Source: Hellea sp964576765
Lineage (GTDB): Bacteria > Pseudomonadota > Alphaproteobacteria > Caulobacterales > Maricaulaceae
Assembly (NCBI GenBank): GCA_964576765.1
Contig: CAZNWH010000037.1
Coordinates: 1-20,326 of the forward strand
Direction of reading: 5' to 3'
Length of the DNA: 20,326 nucleotides
Below, piece by piece: positions 7,400 to 15,613 of this stretch. The translations under genes and the position numbers were made by a program. Numbering within the stretch: position 1 is the stretch's first letter; each line of letters opens with the position of its first letter. The notes under the pieces are model-generated. The model saw nothing but the letters and a program-made list of their open reading frames with translations, ran no database searches and was not told the DNA's origin.

Positions 7400-8599
7400 C
7401 TATCGTGTCTTAGGGAGGCTAAGCGCATGCTCGCCGATAATATTGCGCTGGATTTGCGACGTACCGCCGCCAATAGTTGCAGAGAAGGCATTAAGGTATC
7501 CCCGATGCCAATACCCGTCATCAACAGCATTTTCCTCGCCGACATAATAACCGGCATTCGCGCCTTGAAGGCTAAGCGCGAATTGATTTATTTCACGCGT
7601 ATATTCCGTCATTACGAGTTTAGACATTAGAGGAAGCGCTTGAGGACAATCTTGTATCAAAGGAGGAATTTTTGAACGCTGAGCATTCAGTTTTGCTGCC
7701 TGAGCATCAATCATAAAGTCAATCAGTTTTTCACGTATGACCGGATCATCCAATACAGGTTTTCCATCCCGCTTAGAGCGGCGGGCCAAACCTAATATTT
7801 CAAGCGGGTCAATCTCAGTAATTGAATATCCCCCTGCCTGTCCGCCTTTGGCATTGCGTTCATACATCAAAGTCTGCATGGCAATTTTCCAACCATCGCC
7901 CTCGCGCCCCATCAACCCCTCTGCTGGAATTCGAGCATCCGTAAAAAAGGTCTGTGTAAATCCATGCTCTCCCGTAAGCTTTTTGATCTTTACCGTTTCA
8001 ATACCAGCTACGGTCATAGGCGAGAGGAAAAAACTAAGCCCCGCATATTTACTGGGAGCTTCAGGGTTAGTTCGCGCCAATAAAATCATATATTTGGCGT
8101 AATTGCCATGTGTCGTCCATATCTTGGAGCCATTGAGAATATACTCATCCCCCTCTCTCACCGCTTTCAATTGAGCATTACCCAAATCCGATCCGTTTTC
8201 GGGCTCAGAAAAGCCCTGACACCACATATCCTCAGCCGATAATATGCCTTTAATATATTTTTTCTTGGCGGCTTCCGTCCCGATATCTAAAATCAAAGGC
8301 CCAGCCCATCCTAACCCGATTGTATTGAGCATAATCGGACCACGGTGTTTTTTCATGGCTGCTGAGGCAATGTCTTGAAACTCTTGAGACAGTCCCCCCC
8401 CGCCATAGTCTTTAGGCCATGCCGCGCCAAGATAACCCGCCTCATAAACTTTATTTTGCCAATCCCGTAAAAACTCAAACTGCTGATCCGTCCCCACTTC
8501 CATAAAAGTCAATGGCAACATAAAATCAGGTTGGGGAGGTGTATGTTCTAAAAACCAACTCTCGACGTCTTTTGTCCATTCTTTTAACTCAGCGTTCAC
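7400..8599 (-). CDS. Acyl-CoA dehydrogenase, large subunit-like with catalytic Glu
   Basis: A 399-residue acyl-CoA dehydrogenase family protein. It has the CQGFSEPENGSDL substrate/flavin-loop motif at 127-139, the KIWTTHGNYA flavin-binding segment at 159-168, E247 in LMYERNA as the likely catalytic base, and the C-terminal GGGTSQIQRN at 377-386. It lacks the RxQFG flavin-contact motif that its small partner retains. Together the two genes make one complete set of active-site features, as in ChsE4-ChsE5-type heterotetramers that act on bulky steroid or isoprenoid side chains. The start is GTG at 8599, overlapping the tetR stop by four bases (GTGA), with GGAG upstream inside tetR. AtuD-like function in terpene breakdown is possible but unproven. 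Confidence 0.9.
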   Translation of the reverse strand: MNAELKEWTKDVESWFLEHTPPQPDFMLPLTFMEVGTDQQFEFLRDWQNKVYEAGYLGAAWPKDYGGGGLSQEFQDIASAAMKKHRGPIMLNTIGLGWAGPLILDIGTEAAKKKYIKGILSAEDMWCQGFSEPENGSDLGNAQLKAVREGDEYILNGSKIWTTHGNYAKYMILLARTNPEAPSKYAGLSFFLSPMTVAGIETVKIKKLTGEHGFTQTFFTDARIPAEGLMGREGDGWKIAMQTLMYERNAKGGQAGGYSITEIDPLEILGLARRSKRDGKPVLDDPVIREKLIDFMIDAQAAKLNAQRSKIPPLIQDCPQALPLMSKLVMTEYTREINQFALSLQGANAGYYVGEENAVDDGYWHRGYLNAFSATIGGGTSQIQRNIIGEHALSLPKTR

Positions 8600-9291
8600 T
8601 TATCACTCTCCGCTAAAGCATTTTCCATACGTATTGCCACCGCCTCAAATCGATTAATTAGAGATGTGGATTTCATCGGGCTGGCATTCGGATTAGCGAC
8701 TAAAATTAAACTCAAAAGTTCATCCGCAAAAAGGTTTATATCTTTTCGATGACTCTTTAGCATCATGGTCTTAAATCCGTAATCTATGGCCCCGAAAAAT
8801 ATGTCTCGCAATATCCACAAGGTCAAACCCGACCTGATAACGTCTTCTGACTGCCCTCTTTTCACAATGCGGTCAAAAATGACGACATAATTCTTATTGA
8901 GATCAAAGAGTTCACTGCCATCATATGAATCTATTCCAGCACTAACCACAGGAAGCATTTCGAGGATACGGCGTTCTGCCATAATGCTTTCCATGTGATG
9001 GCACGCCAGAAAGCGCAACTGCTCTTCCACAGTTTGCAACTCATCGACTCCCTTTTGAGCGCTAAGGGTCAACCGGCGATAAAAGTCTGAAACAACCGAC
9101 CGTGCTAAATCGTCTTTATTTTTGAAGTAAAGATAAACCGTGCCATCAGCGATGCCTGATTGGCGCGCAATTTCGGCCATAGTGGCTTTGGCAAACCCTT
9201 TCTCCATAAAAGTAAGCCGAGCCGCATTAATAATAGCGTCTTCCCGGCGCTCAACTTTTTCGCGCCGCGTGGAAGGTTTTAGCGTTTCCAC
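8596..9291 (-). CDS. TetR-family transcriptional regulator (FadR/AtuR-like)
   Basis: A 231-residue regulator. The N-terminal DNA-binding domain spans about residues 16-62, with a helix-turn-helix near 37-56 (TMAEIARQSGIADGTVYLYF). This is the TetR form typical of acyl-CoA-responsive FadR of Bacillus and of AtuR-type repressors. The C-terminal ligand and dimer domain is divergent, as usual in the family. It is transcribed with the two downstream dehydrogenase genes (4-base overlap) and faces the AtuA-type operon across about 109 bases. It therefore probably represses both directions and releases on binding a pathway acyl-CoA. The start is a GTG at 9291 with AGGA about nine bases upstream; a nearby ATG at 9296 is out of frame. 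Confidence 0.9.
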   Translation of the reverse strand: METLKPSTRREKVERREDAIINAARLTFMEKGFAKATMAEIARQSGIADGTVYLYFKNKDDLARSVVSDFYRRLTLSAQKGVDELQTVEEQLRFLACHHMESIMAERRILEMLPVVSAGIDSYDGSELFDLNKNYVVIFDRIVKRGQSEDVIRSGLTLWILRDIFFGAIDYGFKTMMLKSHRKDINLFADELLSLILVANPNASPMKSTSLINRFEAVAIRMENALAESDK

Positions 9292-9314
9292 AACATAGTC
9301 CTAGATTCACATGA

Positions 9315-9381
9315 CTTGACATATTCAAAATGAAGTATATTCATAATTTCTGATTACTCTTCATTTTATTATTTTGTCAAG
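9315..9381. promoter_or_regulatory. Divergent promoter/operator region of the catabolic cluster
   Basis: CTTGACA (9315-9321) and its complement TGTCAAG (9375-9381) place a perfect TTGACA -35 hexamer on each strand, facing each other across the region. Between them lies a near-palindrome, ATGAAGTATATTCAT (9330-9344, one mismatched pair), preceded by a further TTCA half-site at 9324-9327. Overlapping divergent promoters covering a palindrome are what TetR control predicts. The -10 elements are poor on both strands (best minus-strand candidate AGTAAT after 16 bases), so exact promoters are uncertain. Confidence 0.4.
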
Positions 9382-9400
9382 CAGGATAAGCTTATAAATC

Positions 9401-11185
9401 ATGCCTCAGAAAAGAATAAAAATAGGTGGAGCCAGTGGCTATTGGGGTGAAAGCGCTATGGCGACACCCCAGCTCTTACAAGCTGACGGTATTGAATATC
9501 TCGTCTACGATTATCTTGCCGAAATAACGATGTCGATCATGGCACGGGCCAAAGTCAAAGATCCTTCCAAGGGTTATGCGACAGACTTCGTTGATTTCGT
9601 TATTAATCCTTTTATCTCACAAATCGCAAAGAGCGGTATCAAAATCATCGCCAATGCAGGCGGCGTGAATCCTAAGGCTTGCGCTAAAGCTGTGCGGAAA
9701 ATTCTAAAAGAAAAAGATATTAACCTGAAAATTGCGGTTATCACAGGCGATGACCTGATAGAACATAAAGACAGTATCTCCTTACAAGGTCATATTGATA
9801 TGTTTTCACAAGCTTCATTTCCAAAACCCGATAAAATAATGAGCATCAATGCCTATCTCGGCGCGTTCCCGATAGCCAAGGCACTGGATGCGGGCGCAGA
9901 TATTGTGATTACAGGGCGCTGCGTGGACAGCGCCGTCACGCTCGGGGTCTGCATCCATGAATTTGGGTGGAAACAGTCTGATTTGGACTTGCTGGCCAGC
10001 GGGTCCTTGGCAGGTCATATCCTAGAATGCGGCCCGCAAGCCACAGGAGGAAATTTTACGGATTGGGAAGACGTACCCAATATCGACAACATTGGCTACC
10101 CCATAGTTGAGGTTTCAGAAGACGGGTCCTTTATAACGACTAAACCCGAAGGTACAGGCGGCCTCGTCAGTGTCGGGACTGTTTCCGAGCAAATGCTGTA
10201 CGAAATCGGCGACCCACGTGCCTATCTTTTACCTGATGTGACATGTGATTTTTCCGAGGTAAAGATAACACAAGAGGCTGAAAACCGCGTCCATGTCAGT
10301 CCTGCCAAAGGGCGTGCTGCCCCCAAGGCTTATAAAACATGTCTGACCTATATGGATGGATTTAGGGCCGGAACCTATGTCACCTTCTATGGCGGTGATG
10401 CCACCGCAAAAGCTAAGAAATTCGCTCAGGCGGCTTTAACCCGTGCCAACAAGACACTCCGCCTTTTCAACCTTGGTGAATATACCGAATTCTCCAATGA
10501 GATTATGGGGGCTGGAAGTCAATTCGGCGAAGCCCGTCCAAGTGATGAAGTCGTGATGAAAATCGCAGTTAAGCATCCAGATGCAAAAGCAGTCGGAATC
10601 TTTCTGAAAGAACTCGCAGGTTTGGGCCTCGCCACTCCGCCAGGACTTTCTGGGTTTACAGGCGGAGGCCGTGCTCGGCCTTCTCCAGTAGTTCGGCTCT
10701 TTTCATATCTGACACACAAAGACGAAATCACTGCTGTAATTGATATAGAAGGCGACATACAAACACATCAGGATTATATCCCGCCAAATGATCAAAAGTT
10801 CGCACAAGGTATATTTGTCCCTGAGGAAATTTCAGATGCTACAATTAAGGTTCCACTCATCAAGCTGGCTTTGGCGCGTTCGGGCGATAAAGGCAACAAA
10901 GCCAATATAGGCGTCATTGCCCGTGAACCGGAATATTTACCTTTTATATGGACAGCCCTTACAGAAGAAAAAATAAACATTATTTTCAATCACTTCATAG
11001 ATGATTCTAATTCCGTCGAGAGATTTTATATGCCGGGATCCCATGCCATGAATATCCTCATCGACAATATCCTTGGCGGCGGTGGGGCCGCTAGTCTGCG
11101 TAACGACGCACAAGCTAAAGGCTATTCACAAATATTGTTGGCTCAGATGATTCCCGTTTCCAAAACGATCGCAGAGTCACTGTAA
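9401..11185 (+). CDS. AtuA-family protein (acyclic terpene utilization, DUF1446)
   Basis: A 594-residue protein matching the full length of AtuA-type proteins. The large N-terminal DUF1446 domain covers about residues 5-450 and includes GGASGYWGES at 9-18 and NAGGVNP at 85-91. A C-terminal ferredoxin-fold-like AtuA domain covers about 484-585, with LARSGDKGNKANIG near its start and GGGGAASLRND near its end. AtuA is needed for growth of Pseudomonas on citronellol-type acyclic terpenes, but its reaction is not established to my knowledge. Here it leads a carboxylase/hydratase operon, so it probably acts on a carboxylated or hydroxylated branched acyl-CoA. The stop overlaps the next start by one base. 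AGGAT lies 13 bases upstream of the ATG, a rather long spacing. Confidence 0.9.
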   Translation: MPQKRIKIGGASGYWGESAMATPQLLQADGIEYLVYDYLAEITMSIMARAKVKDPSKGYATDFVDFVINPFISQIAKSGIKIIANAGGVNPKACAKAVRKILKEKDINLKIAVITGDDLIEHKDSISLQGHIDMFSQASFPKPDKIMSINAYLGAFPIAKALDAGADIVITGRCVDSAVTLGVCIHEFGWKQSDLDLLASGSLAGHILECGPQATGGNFTDWEDVPNIDNIGYPIVEVSEDGSFITTKPEGTGGLVSVGTVSEQMLYEIGDPRAYLLPDVTCDFSEVKITQEAENRVHVSPAKGRAAPKAYKTCLTYMDGFRAGTYVTFYGGDATAKAKKFAQAALTRANKTLRLFNLGEYTEFSNEIMGAGSQFGEARPSDEVVMKIAVKHPDAKAVGIFLKELAGLGLATPPGLSGFTGGGRARPSPVVRLFSYLTHKDEITAVIDIEGDIQTHQDYIPPNDQKFAQGIFVPEEISDATIKVPLIKLALARSGDKGNKANIGVIAREPEYLPFIWTALTEEKINIIFNHFIDDSNSVERFYMPGSHAMNILIDNILGGGGAASLRNDAQAKGYSQILLAQMIPVSKTIAESL

Positions 11186-12807
11186 TGGCTGTTTTCAAGT
11201 CCAAAATTAATACCAATTCCGTGAGCTTCAAAGAGAACCGCGCGGATATGCTGGTGCTGATTGATAAGCTCAATGAACTTAATGAGCGCGCGCCTAAAAT
11301 ATCAGCCTCTAAGAAAGTAAAGTTTGACAAGCGTGGACAAATTTTGCCGCGGGAACGGCTCGCCCGTCTTCTAGATCCCGGTATGCCCTATCTCGAAATT
11401 GGCAACATCGCGGGCTATATGCTCGATACCTCGGAAGAAGAAAAGTCCATTCCGGGGAGTACTATCATGTCGGGCATTGGATTTATCAAAGGCGTTCGGA
11501 CGGCAATTGTTGTCGATGATAGCGGCATCAAAGCTGGGTCTCTTACACGGGCTGGTGGATATCGCCTAGAACGCGCGCAAGAAATTGCGCTCGAACAAAA
11601 ACTTCCATTTATTCACCTTGTGGAAAGTGCAGGCGGTGATCTCATGAACTATACCGTCGAGATATTCCTGAATGGAGGCACCCTTTTTGCGAACCTCGCT
11701 CGGCTTTCCAAAAAAGGCATTCCTGTCTTATCTATATTGCATGGATCATCCACCGCTGGCGGCGCGTATATGCCGGGCCTGTCCGACTACGTTGTCGGAG
11801 TTAAAGGTGGAGGCAAAGCCTTTCTGGCAGGCCCACCTCTTCTTAAAGCCGCAACAGGCGAGGTCGCGACAGCAGAAGAACTTGGTGGGGCCGAGATGCA
11901 TGCCAATGTCACTGGGCTTGTTGAATATCTGGCAGAAAATGACGGGGAAGCTATATTGATGATGCGCGAAGTCGTCGCCCGTTTAGGGTGGAATGATAAC
12001 TGCCCCGTTCCGCCTAATCGGTTATGGGCAGAACCTATCTATGACGCCGATGAAATCGCCGGAATTGTTCCCATCAATTACAGAAAACCTTATGACGTGC
12101 GCGAGGTCGCTGCCCGAATAGTCGACGGGTCTGACTTTTCAGACTTCAAACCACTTTATGGTGTCTCCACAGTCTGTTTACAGGCTGAAATTTATGGACA
12201 AAAATGCGGGATCATATCCAATAACGGTCCGATTGATCCAAGCGGAGCAACCAAAGCCGCGCAATTTATTCAGCTTATGGATCAAGCCGATACGCCGCTC
12301 ATATTCTTACAAAACACGACAGGCTATATGGTCGGTAAAGATTACGAACAGGGTGGAATGATAAAACATGGCTCGAAAATGATTCAAGCTGTGACCAACA
12401 CCTCCGTTCCCCGCATAACCCTCATGATCGGAGCCAGTTTCGGTGCTGGGAATTACGGCATGTGCGGCCGGGGCTATGATCCCGACTTTCTCATGACGTG
12501 GCCCAATGCGATGACAGGCGTGATGGGCGGCGAGCAAGCAGCGACCGTTATGGAAATCATCGCAAACGCTCAAGCCAAACGTGCCGGAATTGACATAGAC
12601 GAAGACAAAGCAGCGCAACAGCGAGCTAAGCTTACCCATGTGTTCAATAGCCAAGCTAGCGCTTTTTATACGTCGGGACATCTTTGTGATGACGGTATGA
12701 TTGATCCGCGAGACACCCGCCAAGTCTTGGGGTTTTTATTAGGCACCGTTTGGGAAGGCCGCAATAGAACCGTAAAAGAAAACAGTTTTGGAGTAGCGAG
12801 ATTATAA
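11185..12807 (+). CDS. Acyl-CoA carboxylase carboxyltransferase (beta) subunit, MCC/GCC type
   Basis: A 540-residue carboxyltransferase of the methylcrotonyl-CoA / geranyl-CoA carboxylase type (LiuB/AtuC-like). It moves CO2 from biotin to the gamma carbon of an alpha,beta-unsaturated, beta-methyl acyl-CoA. The two oxyanion-hole segments are visible: STAGGAYMPG at 189-198 and GASFGAGNYGMCG at 416-428, followed by MGGEQAA. LAGPPLLKAATGE (214-226) is also typical. Next to the first site the sequence is GTLFANLARLSKKG where methylcrotonyl enzymes usually have an F-Y/F-N motif, so the acyl pocket may differ and accept a larger chain; this is inference. The start overlaps the AtuA stop (TAATG). The partner biotin subunit lies two genes downstream. 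Confidence 0.93.
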   Translation: MAVFKSKINTNSVSFKENRADMLVLIDKLNELNERAPKISASKKVKFDKRGQILPRERLARLLDPGMPYLEIGNIAGYMLDTSEEEKSIPGSTIMSGIGFIKGVRTAIVVDDSGIKAGSLTRAGGYRLERAQEIALEQKLPFIHLVESAGGDLMNYTVEIFLNGGTLFANLARLSKKGIPVLSILHGSSTAGGAYMPGLSDYVVGVKGGGKAFLAGPPLLKAATGEVATAEELGGAEMHANVTGLVEYLAENDGEAILMMREVVARLGWNDNCPVPPNRLWAEPIYDADEIAGIVPINYRKPYDVREVAARIVDGSDFSDFKPLYGVSTVCLQAEIYGQKCGIISNNGPIDPSGATKAAQFIQLMDQADTPLIFLQNTTGYMVGKDYEQGGMIKHGSKMIQAVTNTSVPRITLMIGASFGAGNYGMCGRGYDPDFLMTWPNAMTGVMGGEQAATVMEIIANAQAKRAGIDIDEDKAAQQRAKLTHVFNSQASAFYTSGHLCDDGMIDPRDTRQVLGFLLGTVWEGRNRTVKENSFGVARL

Positions 12808-12808
12808 T

Positions 12809-13612
12809 ATGGTAAAGCTTCCGAAAACGACAAAAATTCTCAACGACCTGGATAATGGATGGCTGAGCATCTGGTTTAATTCCATTGAAAATCGTAACGC
12901 TTTAAGTGAAGAACTCACGCGAAATTTAATCGCAACCTTAGAGGCCGTAAAAGATGATAGATCCATTCGCGGAATCACACTACGCGGAAAAGGTAATGTA
13001 TTCTGCTCAGGCGGAGATTTAAAAAACTTCAACACTGGCCAATCTAGCGGAACCACAAAAAAAACCTTTTATGATATGAACCGTAAAGCGGGCGACATGT
13101 TCGATTTAATTATGAGCATGCCGCAAGTTGTCATTGTCTATGTCGAGGGCGCGGCGATTGCCGGCGGGTTAGGCCTCATGTGCTGCGCGGATATTATTGT
13201 GGTTCATCAAGAGGCGAAATTTGCGCTTACCGAAACTATGATTGGCATAGCGCCAGCTCAAATCGCTCCCATCGTTGTCGCGCGAACAGGCATACCTATT
13301 GCCCGCCAAATTATGCTTACAGGTGCCCGGTTTACAGGCAAAGAAACAGCTGACTATAATCTTTCCGATTATATTGTGAGCTCAGCTGAAGAGTTTTCAG
13401 ATATCGAAAGAAATCTTAAAAAAGGCGTCATGAAATGCGCGCCAGGGGCCATTGGGGTGACAAAAGAAATACTCCTCGCAACACCGCATTTAGACCGAGA
13501 GGCGCAAAAAGATTTTGCGGCAGATAAATTTTCCGATTGCATCCTCTCTGATGAAGGGCGTGAAGGTATTACCTCATTTATTCAGAAACGCAAACCAAAT
13601 TGGTCAGCCTAG
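12809..13612 (+). CDS. Enoyl-CoA hydratase/crotonase, methylglutaconyl-CoA hydratase-like
   Basis: A 267-residue crotonase-fold protein. Oxyanion-hole segments are FCSGGDLKNF (65-74) and EGAAIAGGLGL (113-123). The position of the first catalytic Glu of rat enoyl-CoA hydratase (Glu144) is G122, while the second (Glu164) is kept as E142 in ALTETMIGIAPAQI. The GGLGL plus xxSE/TExxxGxxPAxI pattern is the one seen in methylglutaconyl-CoA hydratase (LiuC/AUH) and AtuE. It should therefore hydrate a 3-methyl- or 3-isohexenyl-glutaconyl-CoA-type product of the carboxylase. The start is one base after the carboxyltransferase stop. Placement between the two carboxylase subunits matches atu and liu operon order. 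Confidence 0.9.
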   Translation: MVKLPKTTKILNDLDNGWLSIWFNSIENRNALSEELTRNLIATLEAVKDDRSIRGITLRGKGNVFCSGGDLKNFNTGQSSGTTKKTFYDMNRKAGDMFDLIMSMPQVVIVYVEGAAIAGGLGLMCCADIIVVHQEAKFALTETMIGIAPAQIAPIVVARTGIPIARQIMLTGARFTGKETADYNLSDYIVSSAEEFSDIERNLKKGVMKCAPGAIGVTKEILLATPHLDREAQKDFAADKFSDCILSDEGREGITSFIQKRKPNWSA

Positions 13613-13614
13613 CT

Positions 13615-15609
13615 ATGGCGAAAATCGCCCCAACGCCTTTCAACTCTATTCTGATCGCCAATCGCGGAGAAATCGCTTGCCGTATTATCCGCACAGCCAA
13701 ATCGATGGGCCTGAAAACGATTGCTGTTTATTCTGAGGCTGACAAAAATACGCCCCACGTCAAAATGGCAGATCAAGCCGTCAATATTGGTCCCGCCCCT
13801 GTCGGTGAAAGCTATCTTGTCATAGAGAAAATTTTAGATGCCGCCAAACAAACCGGCGCGCAGGCTATTCATCCGGGCTATGGATTTTTATCAGAAAACT
13901 CGGCCTTTGCCAAAGCCTGTAAATCGGCAGGAATTGTATTTATAGGACCAGAACCGGACGCGATTGACCTAATGGGTGATAAGGCAAAGTCCAAGCGCCG
14001 CATGATCAAAGCAGGCGTCCCCTGCGTGCCAGGATATCAAGGCGAAAAACAAGACGATAAAATTTTGATAAAGGAGTCCAAAACCATCGGATTCCCAATC
14101 ATGGTCAAGGCAGCGGCGGGCGGCGGCGGGCGCGGCATGCGCTTTGTCAATGATCCAAAGCTACTCCCAGACGCCATAAAGGATGCACGCTCAGAAGCTC
14201 TCAATGCATTCGGTTCTGACATACTTATCCTAGAACGTGCCGTGCAACAGCCACGCCACGTCGAAATTCAGGTCTTTGCCGATAAGTTCGGCAATACCAT
14301 CCATCTGGGAGAACGCGATTGTTCGGTGCAGCGTAGACACCAAAAGGTATTAGAAGAAGCGCCCTGCCCGATCATGACACCAAAGCTACGCAAAACGATG
14401 GGCACGGCCGCCGTTAAAGCGGCCAAAGACATTGGCTATATCGGTGCAGGCACAGTTGAATTCATGCTCGACAGCTCAGGCGAATTTTACTTCCTTGAAA
14501 TGAATACGCGATTGCAAGTCGAACATCCCGTGACAGAAATGGTCACCGGATTTGATCTTGTTGCGCTTCAAATACAAGTCGCACGTGGCGAAAAGCTTGG
14601 GCTCACCCAAGACGATATTACCTTAAACGGACACGCCATTGAAGCGCGGCTCTATGCCGAAGACCCAGCGCAAGACTTTCTTCCCGCAACCGGGCCTATA
14701 AGACTTTGGGAGCCTGCGAGCGGCGACGGCATACGCATCGATAGCGGGATAGAAAATGGCGGCGAAGTCTCACCCTTTTATGATCCCATGATAGCCAAAG
14801 TCATAGCCTATGGAGACACCCGTGAAGATGCGCGGCTCAAATTAATCAACGCCTTAAAAGACACTGTCCTCTTTGGGGTCAAGAGCAATAAAGCCTTTCT
14901 AGTGGATGCATTAGCCCATCCCGTATTTGCCAAAGGCGGGGTCACAACAGCCTTTATCGAAGAGAACTATGATCAAAACGACCTTACTCTGCCCACTATA
15001 GCAGATCACGGTGCAATCGCTGGAGCGATTACGCAATATATTTTGGCACGTAATGAAAACCTAGATCGGGCCCTACCTCTTCCGCGCGACTTGATGAATT
15101 GGTCAAGCGCGACTAAAATCAGCACGCCCTTCAAATATGATGAGCTTAATATTGTCATCACGCCTCAACGTGGCTCTGATTATATCGCCAACCTTGAAGG
15201 GAGAGACTATAATGTTTCAGTCATTGAATTTGACTCAAGCCAAATCCGATTATCTATAAATGGGGATCGTCTTTACGCCCAATATTTGAAATCAGGGCCT
15301 GCGTCACTGGATATAGCTCTTGAGGCTAATACATATACTCTGACAAATTCATTAGGCGTCATAGCCAGCATGAAAGACGTGGCAGGCGCAGGGACTGTGA
15401 TCGCCCCGATGCACGGAGCGCTGCTGGAGGTCTTTGTTAAAACAGGCGACAAAGTCTCAAAGGGCGAAAGACTTGCCATTCTTGAAGCTATGAAAATGCA
15501 GCATGAGATACTAGCTGAGATTGACGGGATTATCACAGCAGTTCATGTTGAAGCTGGCTCTCAAATCGTGACAGATACACTTATGATAGACATTGAAGTT
15601 AAAGGATAA
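13615..15609 (+). CDS. Acyl-CoA carboxylase biotin carboxylase/BCCP (alpha) subunit
   Basis: A 664-residue fused subunit of the LiuD/AtuF/MccA type. Biotin carboxylase N-domain begins at ILIANRGEIACR (12-23); the ATP-grasp glycine loop AAAGGGGRGM is at 167-176; the biotin carboxylase C-domain follows to about 450. A less conserved linker domain leads to the C-terminal biotinyl domain with EAMKMQHE, where K627 is the biotinylated lysine. It carboxylates biotin with ATP and bicarbonate and passes CO2 to the carboxyltransferase subunit. I chose the ATG at 13615, two bases after the hydratase stop; a TTG at 13600 would add five residues inside the hydratase gene. Function as part of this carboxylase is secure; the acyl substrate is not. 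Confidence 0.95.
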   Translation: MAKIAPTPFNSILIANRGEIACRIIRTAKSMGLKTIAVYSEADKNTPHVKMADQAVNIGPAPVGESYLVIEKILDAAKQTGAQAIHPGYGFLSENSAFAKACKSAGIVFIGPEPDAIDLMGDKAKSKRRMIKAGVPCVPGYQGEKQDDKILIKESKTIGFPIMVKAAAGGGGRGMRFVNDPKLLPDAIKDARSEALNAFGSDILILERAVQQPRHVEIQVFADKFGNTIHLGERDCSVQRRHQKVLEEAPCPIMTPKLRKTMGTAAVKAAKDIGYIGAGTVEFMLDSSGEFYFLEMNTRLQVEHPVTEMVTGFDLVALQIQVARGEKLGLTQDDITLNGHAIEARLYAEDPAQDFLPATGPIRLWEPASGDGIRIDSGIENGGEVSPFYDPMIAKVIAYGDTREDARLKLINALKDTVLFGVKSNKAFLVDALAHPVFAKGGVTTAFIEENYDQNDLTLPTIADHGAIAGAITQYILARNENLDRALPLPRDLMNWSSATKISTPFKYDELNIVITPQRGSDYIANLEGRDYNVSVIEFDSSQIRLSINGDRLYAQYLKSGPASLDIALEANTYTLTNSLGVIASMKDVAGAGTVIAPMHGALLEVFVKTGDKVSKGERLAILEAMKMQHEILAEIDGIITAVHVEAGSQIVTDTLMIDIEVKG

Positions 15610-15613
15610 ACTA

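Noticed and set aside
7737..8102. 121-residue plus-strand frame opposite the large acyl-CoA dehydrogenase
   Set aside because: It is an antisense shadow of conserved dehydrogenase sequence with no recognisable motif.
9374..9398. TTGTCA plus TATAAA as a promoter for the AtuA gene
   Set aside because: The spacer is only 13 bases and the -10 would end two bases from the ATG.
12307..12723. 138-residue open frame opposite the carboxyltransferase gene
   Set aside because: It is antisense to a conserved catalytic region and shows no family features.
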